The notes under the pieces are model-generated. The model saw only the letters and a program-made list of their open reading frames with translations. It made no database searches and was not told the DNA's origin. Of a stretch of DNA of 12,202 nucleotides, positions 6,788 to 12,202 are shown in pieces. This stretch comes from Pseudomonadota bacterium (lineage in GTDB: Bacteria > Pseudomonadota > Alphaproteobacteria > Rhizobiales > Xanthobacteraceae), in NCBI GenBank assembly GCA_023423415.1, contig JAFAFP010000008.1, forward strand, positions 1-12,202. Reading direction: 5' to 3'. Both the position numbers and the translations under genes were made by a program. The first letter of the stretch is position 1, and every line of letters starts with the position of its first letter.

Positions 6788-6841
6788 CAGAGCGGATTTA
6801 AATCCACAATTCGCATAAGACATATTATGGAATATTTTTTG

Positions 6842-6878
6842 ATGACCGATTTCAGGCCAATCGCGAACTATCGGTCAT
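6842..6878. repeat. Perfect 9-bp inverted repeat in the convergent gap
   Basis: ATGACCGAT (6842-6850) and ATCGGTCAT (6870-6878) are exact reverse complements with a 19-base loop. A run of six T lies just before the left arm rather than after the right arm, so it does not fit a + strand terminator; on the - strand the arm is followed by A, not T. Confidence 0.5.
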
Positions 6879-6946
6879 GTTTCGATGTCCCGACGAACAC
6901 CCAATCCGCAAACATCATCCTGAAATATCAATGCTCTACGGGCACA

Positions 6947-6965
6947 ATCAGACGTATTATCTGAT
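6947..6965. repeat. Short inverted repeat beside the MBL gene stop
   Basis: ATCAGA (6947-6952) and TCTGAT (6960-6965) are exact reverse complements with a 7-base AT-rich loop, six bases beyond the stop of the MBL-fold gene. It is weak as a terminator stem and has no T-tract on either strand. Confidence 0.3.
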
Positions 6966-6970
6966 GTATT

Positions 6971-7768
6971 TCACACAATGATTTGCATTCCATCGAAGGC
7001 CGGCTCGATGTGCTGCGGCAGGCTCTCACGCAGTACGGCATAGTCCAGATCGACATGCATGTTGGTCAGCACCGCCCGCTTCGGGTTCAGGCGCTCGATC
7101 CAGGCCAAGGCATCGGCCAGCGAGAAATGGCTGGGATGCGGGTGATGCCGCAGCGCATCGACGATCCAAAGGTCGAGCCCCGTCAACGCCGCAGCGGCTT
7201 CCTCGGACATATCGTTCAGGTCGGCTGAATACGCGATATTGCCGAACCGGAAGCCCAGCGCCGGGATATCGCCATGCTCCAGCAGGATCGGCAGCGCCGT
7301 GACCGGGCCACCATCGCCGTCGACCGTCACCGGCTTGCCGGGCACGATCCGGTGCTCATTGACGATCGGCGGATAGGCACTGCCGGGCGGCGTCATGAAG
7401 CAGTAGCCGAAGCGGGCGTGCATGGCGCGTGAGGTCGGCTCGTCCAGATAGACGTCGATCTTGCGGCGATGAAAGATGAAGAGCGGCCGCAGGTCGTCGA
7501 TGCCGTGGGTATGGTCGGCATGCTCGTGGGTGAACAGCACACCGTCGAGCTTGGTGACATTGGCGTCCAGCAATTGCTCGCGCAGGTCCGGCGACGTATC
7601 GACCAGTACGGTTGTCGTGCCGTTCGGGCCTTCGCGCTCAACTAGGATCGAACAACGGCGGCGCCGGTTCTTCGGATTGTTGGGGTCGCAGGCGCCCCAG
7701 CCCAGCGCCGGCCGTGGCACACCGCCGGACGATCCGCAGCCCAGGATCGTGACCGTCAGTTCCGTCAT
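6971..7768 (-). CDS. MBL-fold metallo-hydrolase, PhnP-like
   Basis: A 265-aa cytoplasmic metallo-beta-lactamase-fold enzyme of the PhnP/RNase Z-like branch, probably a phosphodiesterase acting on a small cyclic or nucleotide substrate. It opens with the subfamily signature TILGCGSSGGVPRP (7-20), then a Cys-containing segment and RRRRCSILVE. The metal-binding motif is FTHEHADHTHGIDDLR with H81, H83, D85 and H86. Further metal ligands are probably the His in LLEHGD, the Asp in IAYSADLNDM and the His in HPSHFSLADAL. The C-terminus TNMHVDLDY is also typical. There is no phosphonate gene cluster nearby, so a phnP role in phosphonate use is not supported. The ATG overlaps the tatD stop in ATGA, so translation is probably coupled to tatD. 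The true substrate cannot be read from the sequence. Confidence 0.88.
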   Translation of the reverse strand: MTELTVTILGCGSSGGVPRPALGWGACDPNNPKNRRRRCSILVEREGPNGTTTVLVDTSPDLREQLLDANVTKLDGVLFTHEHADHTHGIDDLRPLFIFHRRKIDVYLDEPTSRAMHARFGYCFMTPPGSAYPPIVNEHRIVPGKPVTVDGDGGPVTALPILLEHGDIPALGFRFGNIAYSADLNDMSEEAAAALTGLDLWIVDALRHHPHPSHFSLADALAWIERLNPKRAVLTNMHVDLDYAVLRESLPQHIEPAFDGMQIIV

Positions 7769-8559
7769 GCCGCCGCCAAAAGCTGGCGTGGCACCTTGCT
7801 GAACAGGCGGAAGAAATTCTCGGTCGTCTGGTTCGCAATCTCGTCGAATGAGACGCCTCGCGTTTCGGCCAGCGTCTTGGCGGTCTCGACGACATAGGAC
7901 GGCTCGTTGCGCTTGCCGCGGAATTTGCCTGGCGCGAGATACGGCGCGTCGGTCTCCACCAGAATGCGATCGGCCGGCAGCTCGGCCGCGATCTCACGCA
8001 ACGCGTTCGACGTCTTGAACGTCAGGATGCCGGTGAAGGAAATGAACAGGCCGAGTTCGATCGCGCGCATTGCCAAGTCTCGGCTACCAGTGAAGCAATG
8101 CAGCACAGCAGGGAAGGCCCCCTTCCCCATTTCCTGCTCCAATATCCGCGCCATGTCTTCGTCGGCTTCGCGCGAATGGATTACCAGCGGCAATCCGGTC
8201 TCGCGTGCCGCGGCGACGTGAGAGCGGAATCCTTGCTCCTGCGCCGGGCGCGGGCTCTTGTCGTAGAAATAATCGAGACCGGCTTCGCCGATCGCCACAA
8301 CCTTGGGACTGGTCGCCTTTGCAATAAGATCGGCGGTACCGATATCGAGTTCCTCGTGCGCGTTGTGCGGATGGGTACCGACCGAGCAGAAAACATCGTT
8401 GAAACGCTCGGCGATCGACAGCAGCTTCGGCAGTTCGCGGACACGCGTCGAGATCGTTACGATACGGCCAACGCCTTGCGCACGAGCGCGATCGACAATG
8501 CCGTCGAGGTCGTTGGCGAAATCGGGAAAATCAAGATGGCAATGGCTGTCGACGATCAT
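7765..8559 (-). CDS. tatD: TatD family metal-dependent deoxyribonuclease
   Basis: A 264-aa amidohydrolase-superfamily TIM barrel acting as a 3'-5' exonuclease on DNA in TatD relatives, linked to DNA repair and degradation. The metal site is complete: H6 and H8 in DSHCHLDFP, E92 in IGEAGLDYFYD, H128 in LVIHSREAD, H154 in VLHCFTGS and D204 in LVETDAPYLAPGKFRGKRNEP. Length and order match the family closely, including the C-terminal helix with ANQTTENFFRLF. ATG 8559 is the only sensible start; its Shine-Dalgarno is weak and it lies 31 bases after the preceding gene. The position after metG is a widespread bacterial arrangement. Its stop overlaps the MBL gene start by four bases. Confidence 0.94.
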   Translation of the reverse strand: MIVDSHCHLDFPDFANDLDGIVDRARAQGVGRIVTISTRVRELPKLLSIAERFNDVFCSVGTHPHNAHEELDIGTADLIAKATSPKVVAIGEAGLDYFYDKSPRPAQEQGFRSHVAAARETGLPLVIHSREADEDMARILEQEMGKGAFPAVLHCFTGSRDLAMRAIELGLFISFTGILTFKTSNALREIAAELPADRILVETDAPYLAPGKFRGKRNEPSYVVETAKTLAETRGVSFDEIANQTTENFFRLFSKVPRQLLAAA

Positions 8560-8590
8560 GGTCGCAATGTCGTTGTCTTGCTACGATTTT

Positions 8591-9076
8591 TCAAGCCGCT
8601 AATGCCTTGATGGCTGTGGCATCAACGCGCTCGGCCTGCATATCCGCAACGAACGGCAGATAGCGCCCAGCCACGCGCAGTGAGATCCAGACCGGTCTGC
8701 CTGCGCCCGTGTTGTTTCTATCGTCCGTCTGTGTCTTTGCCGCGACGATGGCCGATTGCGGCACCTGATACACGCGTGGCGAAAACACGCCGAGCGTCGT
8801 CAGAGTGACGAGATCCTGATCGCGTTCAATTCGGATCAAATAGAGACGGCTATAGACAAGCAGTCCGCAAAACGGCGCGACGCCGACGACGAACATGATC
8901 GCGGCCAGACCAGGCCGCGGGCTGGCCTCGCCGAGAGATTCACTCCCCGGCAGAGCACCGAAGAAATGCGCCATCACAATCGCCCAGTAGATCCAGCCGA
9001 CAGCCCAGACAACGGCCGCCACAATGGCTTTGCGCGACTTGCTCGCCAGCCGCTCGTTTTCAAACAGCACTGCCAT
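8591..9076 (-). CDS. Small membrane protein with two transmembrane helices, unknown function
   Basis: A 161-aa protein I cannot assign to a named family. A short charged N-terminus (1-16, FENERLASKSRK) leads into a first hydrophobic helix (about 17-39, with AVVWAVGWIYWAIVMAHFF), a polar loop with Gly/Pro/Ser (40-55), and a second helix (56-79, with FVVGVAPFCGLLVYSRLYL). The C-terminal half (80-161) reads as a soluble, beta-rich domain: LVTLTTLGVFSPRVYQVP and VWISLRVAGRYLPF. Both ends should face the cytoplasm. A frame extending to 9187 overlaps metG and is rejected, because AAGGAGG (9097-9091) lies across the metG stop, 14 bases before ATG 9076, and no other start codon lies between. It is embedded in the metG-tatD run and so probably co-expressed with them. 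Confidence 0.75.
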   Translation of the reverse strand: MAVLFENERLASKSRKAIVAAVVWAVGWIYWAIVMAHFFGALPGSESLGEASPRPGLAAIMFVVGVAPFCGLLVYSRLYLIRIERDQDLVTLTTLGVFSPRVYQVPQSAIVAAKTQTDDRNNTGAGRPVWISLRVAGRYLPFVADMQAERVDATAIKALAA

Positions 9077-9095
9077 CAGACGTAACTTTGCCTCC

Positions 9096-10658
9096 TTAAG
9101 CCTTGGCGGCCTCCGGCTCGACATAGCGCGGGAATACCGGCGTCGGCGTCGGCAACGTTGTCGCAGCAGCGAGACGATGAGCGCCACCGAGTCGCGAAAA
9201 GTCGCGTTCGTCAGCGGGCACGCCGAGGATATCGAGCATCTTTGCGGCCGATGACGGCATGAACGGCTGCGCCAGGATCGCGACTTGGCGGATGACCTCG
9301 GCGGTCACGTACAGCACTGTCGCCTGCTTGGCCGGATCGGTCTTGGCCAACGCCCAGGGCGCCTCGCCGGCAAAATAACGATTGGCGTCCGCGACAACGG
9401 CCCAGACCTGCGTCAGCACCTGATGCAACTGCTGGGTCTTCATCGCTTCGCGTGCGCCGGCGACCATGCCGTCCGCAGCAGCAAGGATCGTCTTGTCGTT
9501 GTCCGAAAACGCATTCGGCGTCGGCAGAACGCCGCCATATTGCTTGGCAATCATGCTGAGCGAGCGCTGCGCGAGATTACCGAGATCGTTCGCAAGCTCG
9601 GCATTGATCCGGTTGACGATCGCCTCGTGGCTATAGTTGCCGTCCTGCCCAAACGGGATTTCACGCAGGAAGAAATAGCGAAGCTGATCCACGCCGTACT
9701 CATCGGCCATGGTAAAGGGATCGACGACATTGCCGACCGACTTCGACATCTTCTCACCGCGGTTGAAGAGAAAGCCGTGGCTGAAGATGCGATGCGGTAC
9801 CGCGAGACCGGCCGACATCAGGAAGGCGGGCCAATAGACTGCGTGAAAGCGCACGATATCCTTGCCGATCACATGCAGATGCGCCGGCCAGTAGCGCTTG
9901 AACATTTCGCTGTCGGCATCGGGAAATCCGACGGCGGTGATGTAGTTGGTCAACGCATCGACCCACACATACATGATGTGCTTGTCATTATCGGGAACGC
10001 GGATGCCCCAATCGAAGGTCGTGCGCGAGATCGACAGGTCCTGCAGGCCGCCGCGCACGAAGCTCGCCACCTCGTTCAGGCGCTCCTTGGGGAGCACGAA
10101 ATCGGGATGCTTGGCATAAAGATCGAGCAGCTTGTCCTGATAGGCGGACAGCCTGAAGAAATAGCTCTCCTCTTCCACCCATTCGACCGGCGTACCGGTT
10201 TTGGTCGCGAGACGCACCTTGTGCTCGTTCACATGGGTCTCGTCCTCGGCGTAATAGGCTTCGTCACGCACCGAGTACCAGCCGGCATATTTCGACAGAT
10301 AGATGTCGCCCGCCTTCTCCATCCGCTCCCAGATCGCCATCGATGACTTATGATGGCGCTCCTCGGTCGTGCGGATGAAATCGTCATTCGAGCAGTTCAT
10401 CCGCTCGACCATTTCGCGAAAGCGCTGAGCGTTGCGATCGACGAGGTCCTGGGGACTCATCCCCTCTTTTGTGGCGGTCTGCTGGATCTTCTGACCGTGC
10501 TCGTCGGTGCCGGTCAGAAAGAACACATCGTACCCGTCAAGCCGCATGAAGCGCGCGATCGCGTCGGTTGCGATCGCTTCATAGGCGTGGCCGATATGGG
10601 GCACCCCGTTCGGGTAGGAAATCGCGGTCGTCAGGTAATAGCTGGGCTTCGCCGGCAT
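9096..10658 (-). CDS. metG: Methionyl-tRNA synthetase
   Basis: A class I aminoacyl-tRNA synthetase that charges tRNA-Met, including the initiator tRNA, with methionine. The 520-aa protein has the nucleotide-binding HIGH motif (residues 21-24, after AISYPNGVP), the TGTDEHGQKIQQ segment, WVDALTNYITAVG, LHVIGKDIVRFH and the KMSKS loop (303-307). An alpha-helical anticodon-binding domain follows (about 350-500, with NDLGNLAQRS). The connective segment at about 122-150 (YAGWYSVRDEAYYAEDE) lacks the paired Cys of zinc-knuckle forms, so this is a zinc-free type. There is no C-terminal EMAP/OB-fold dimerisation domain. ATG 10658 gives the expected N-terminus though no strong Shine-Dalgarno is seen; 110 bases separate it from holB, enough for its own regulation. 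Confidence 0.97.
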   Translation of the reverse strand: MPAKPSYYLTTAISYPNGVPHIGHAYEAIATDAIARFMRLDGYDVFFLTGTDEHGQKIQQTATKEGMSPQDLVDRNAQRFREMVERMNCSNDDFIRTTEERHHKSSMAIWERMEKAGDIYLSKYAGWYSVRDEAYYAEDETHVNEHKVRLATKTGTPVEWVEEESYFFRLSAYQDKLLDLYAKHPDFVLPKERLNEVASFVRGGLQDLSISRTTFDWGIRVPDNDKHIMYVWVDALTNYITAVGFPDADSEMFKRYWPAHLHVIGKDIVRFHAVYWPAFLMSAGLAVPHRIFSHGFLFNRGEKMSKSVGNVVDPFTMADEYGVDQLRYFFLREIPFGQDGNYSHEAIVNRINAELANDLGNLAQRSLSMIAKQYGGVLPTPNAFSDNDKTILAAADGMVAGAREAMKTQQLHQVLTQVWAVVADANRYFAGEAPWALAKTDPAKQATVLYVTAEVIRQVAILAQPFMPSSAAKMLDILGVPADERDFSRLGGAHRLAAATTLPTPTPVFPRYVEPEAAKA

Positions 10659-10768
10659 CGGGATGTCATCTGTCTAGGGATATCGGCAAGATTTAAGTCC
10701 GCTTGCCCGGATCGAAAGACCGCCGCCACTGGACCGGAGCCCACCACAACAGGTCGGGGACAGGGCTA
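10659..10768 (-). other. Intergenic gap between holB and metG
   Basis: These 110 bases interrupt an otherwise tightly packed - strand run. I see no convincing promoter, strong hairpin or Shine-Dalgarno within it, and an ATG 11 bases before the metG start is out of frame with it. The length alone suggests that metG could have its own promoter. Confidence 0.3.
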
Positions 10769-11800
10769 TCAGCCGCGAGCGGCCTCGGCAAGACGGGCGA
10801 AGGCCCGGAAAATCAATGGTTTGCGGTCAAGATTATAGATATCGGTGCTGCGCGCCGCCGCATTGATATCCTGCCAGACTTCAGCGAGTCGCACCGCCCT
10901 GTTCTTGTCGTCCTGAACGGTATTCAGGCGCGCCGACATCCAGTCGTTGATGGTGTCGAGGGCAACCTCAAAAATGCGTGGGTCGCTGACGGCCAGCGCA
11001 TCGGCGAGAGCGTGCAACTCACGCGGATCGGTCGCCGGCAATCGCCCAAGCAGAGCTGACGTCTGGTGGCGTATCTTGAAGGCGGGGCCGTCCAGCAGCG
11101 ACAAGGCCCGGCCGACACTGCCCTCCGCCGCTTCAACCACAGCCTGATCGACTGTCTCTCCGGTCACGTTGGCGAGCGCCTGCGTCAGATCCTTGGTCTG
11201 CAACGGGCGCAGCATCAAACGATGACAGCGCGAACGGATGGTCGGCAGCACCGAACCGGGCGCGTGGCTCACCAGAAAGAAGAGGGTCCGTGACGGCGGC
11301 TCCTCCAACCCTTTGAGCAGCGCGTTGGCGCTTTCCGCATTGAGGTCATCGACGGCATCGACGATCACCACGCGCCATCCACCGAGACCGGCGGTCGAGC
11401 CGAGAAAGGATGCGACCTTCCGTGCATCCTCGACCCGGATGACGCTGCGCAGCTTGCCGGTGTCACCGACCGTGCGTTCGAGGATCAACAGATCGGGATG
11501 CGACTGTGCCGTGATCAATCCGGCAGCAGGATTCCCGGACGAAACAGTCAACGAGTTGGCACTTTGGACTGCGGGAGCAGCCGGGTCAGGATACGCCAGG
11601 ACGAACCGAGCCATCCGGAACGCCAGCGTTGCCTTCCCTATTCCCGGAGGACCGCCGATCAGCCAGGCATGCGGAATACGCCCCGAGCGATAGGCATCGA
11701 GCAACGCCTGCTCGGCATCGCCGTGTCCGAACAAAACAGACGTTGCGCGCGGATGGCTGTAGCCCTCTTCGTCCGCATCATCGGATGAACGCTTCGCCAT
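10769..11800 (-). CDS. holB: DNA polymerase III subunit delta prime
   Basis: Delta prime is the fixed subunit of the clamp-loader complex that loads the beta clamp at replication forks. The 343-aa product has an AAA+ module: P-loop region GGPPGIGKA (49-57), Walker B-like WRVVIVDAVDDL, the LLKGLEEPP segment shared with DnaX/HolB proteins, and the clamp-loader SRC motif in TIRSRCHRLML. A helical collar domain follows at the C-terminus. The four-Cys zinc module of the E. coli protein is absent: that region reads as Pro/Ala/Ser-rich. The longer frame to 11863 is rejected since ATG 11800 overlaps the tmk stop in TGATG and has GAGGATC upstream; the upstream residues also lie within tmk. Translation is probably coupled to tmk. 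Confidence 0.93.
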   Translation of the reverse strand: MAKRSSDDADEEGYSHPRATSVLFGHGDAEQALLDAYRSGRIPHAWLIGGPPGIGKATLAFRMARFVLAYPDPAAPAVQSANSLTVSSGNPAAGLITAQSHPDLLILERTVGDTGKLRSVIRVEDARKVASFLGSTAGLGGWRVVIVDAVDDLNAESANALLKGLEEPPSRTLFFLVSHAPGSVLPTIRSRCHRLMLRPLQTKDLTQALANVTGETVDQAVVEAAEGSVGRALSLLDGPAFKIRHQTSALLGRLPATDPRELHALADALAVSDPRIFEVALDTINDWMSARLNTVQDDKNRAVRLAEVWQDINAAARSTDIYNLDRKPLIFRAFARLAEAARG

Positions 11801-12202
11801 CAAAGATCCTCGATGTCGAGCGGAACCGCAACGGGGGCCAGCCGGCGCGAAACCGCCTCCCATATCTGATCAGTCACGTGATCCTTGGGTTCGCTTGCAT
11901 CGATCAGAACGCAACGCTCGGGTTCGCTGATCGCAAGCTGCCGGAAGGCGTCGCGCAATCGCTCGTGGAATGAGAAATCCTCGCTTTCGAACCGGTCGGT
12001 CTGCGCATCGCCGCGTCGCGACTTGGCGCGCGCAAGGCCGAGTTCTGTCGGTACATCGAGGACGAAGGTGAGATCGGGCCTGGTCTCGCCGACGGTGATC
12101 TTTTCCAGCCGATGGATAAGACGGGAATCCACTTGCCCAAGCACGCCTTGATAGACGCGTGTTGAATCCGCGAAGCGATCGCAAACGACCCAGTCGCCGC
12201 GC
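11800..12202 (-). CDS. tmk: Thymidylate kinase, C-terminal part (5' end outside window)
   Basis: Thymidylate kinase phosphorylates dTMP to dTDP in the dTTP pathway. The window holds the last 133 or so residues; the N-terminal P-loop lies beyond 12202. The frame enters with GDWVVCDRFADSTRVYQG, the DRxxxST-x-x-YQG signature of the family (substrate binding), followed by VGETRPDLTFVLDVP, then the LID-like region ARAKSRRGDAQTDRFESEDFSFHERLRDAF and the end VPLDIEDL. Continuity upstream of 12144 in the same frame shows that GTG 12144 is an internal Val, not a start. The stop overlaps the holB ATG by one base. Confidence 0.94.
   Translation of the reverse strand, partial: RGDWVVCDRFADSTRVYQGVLGQVDSRLIHRLEKITVGETRPDLTFVLDVPTELGLARAKSRRGDAQTDRFESEDFSFHERLRDAFRQLAISEPERCVLIDASEPKDHVTDQIWEAVSRRLAPVAVPLDIEDL

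Larger units (their letters stand above)
6727..6970. other. AT-rich gap between convergent units, no supported gene
   Basis: These 244 bases separate the + strand cassette from the - strand MBL gene. From about 6795 onward the composition is clearly more AT-rich than the coding DNA on either side. A 62-codon frame (6776-6964) is not supported: it has no Shine-Dalgarno and no family resemblance. The gap holds three inverted repeats, listed separately, and a T-run at 6834-6840. It may serve as a bidirectional end of transcription. Confidence 0.6.

Noticed and set aside
6776..6964. 62-codon + strand frame in the AT-rich gap
   Set aside because: No Shine-Dalgarno, no family resemblance, and it runs through inverted repeats.
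9285..10346. Long + strand frame (353 codons) opposite metG
   Set aside because: It lies wholly antisense to a complete methionyl-tRNA synthetase with HIGH and KMSKS motifs. Such open antisense frames are common in high-GC genes, and the translation shows no recognisable domain.
11801..11863. N-terminal extension of holB
   Set aside because: It lies inside tmk and gives a low-complexity leader. ATG 11800 overlaps the tmk stop in TGATG, a normal coupling arrangement.

Overview
The window looks like chromosomal DNA of an alphaproteobacterium of the order Hyphomicrobiales (Rhizobiales), probably near Bradyrhizobium, Rhodopseudomonas, Afipia or Pseudolabrys. The evidence is the rhizobial form of Hfq, an NtrX of the Brucella/Bradyrhizobium type, high GC in coding regions, and the familiar alphaproteobacterial blocks ntrX - D-amino-acid transaminase - hfq - hflX and tmk - holB - metG - tatD - MBL hydrolase. 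The family and taxon calls come from recognising the proteins, not from a database search.

Left part (1-3935, + strand). The window opens inside ntrX, the response regulator of the NtrY/NtrX two-component system. Its reading frame has a nonsense codon (TAA, 105-107) at the conserved Ser/Thr switch position of the receiver domain; the rest of the frame (AAA+ and Fis-type HTH) is intact. A PLP-dependent D-amino-acid transaminase follows after 21 bases. A roughly 200-base gap with interlocking inverted repeats precedes hfq (RNA chaperone). hflX (ribosome-associated GTPase) starts with TTG directly after the hfq stop codon.

Middle (3893-6970). mazG (NTP pyrophosphohydrolase, - strand) runs tail to tail into hflX and overlaps it by 43 bases. 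After a 288-base divergent gap comes a two-gene + strand cassette with strong ribosome binding sites. It encodes a DUF937/YidB-type protein with one transmembrane helix and a 164-aa soluble helical protein of unknown function. An AT-rich, apparently non-coding stretch of 244 bases with several inverted repeats separates the cassette from the next, convergent block. The cassette is the least understood part of the window.

Right part (6971-12202, - strand). A compact housekeeping run reads right to left: tmk (thymidylate kinase, cut by the window edge), holB (DNA polymerase III delta prime), metG (methionyl-tRNA synthetase), a small two-helix membrane protein, tatD (metal-dependent DNase) and an MBL-fold phosphodiesterase-like hydrolase. 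Junctions are tight: tmk/holB share one base in TGATG, tatD/MBL overlap in ATGA, and the Shine-Dalgarno of the membrane-protein gene overlaps the metG stop.

No tRNA, rRNA, CRISPR array, transposase or integrase was seen. The window is mostly conserved core genome. The points that merit a second look are the ntrX nonsense codon, the hfq leader, the DUF937 cassette and the repeat-bearing gaps around it.
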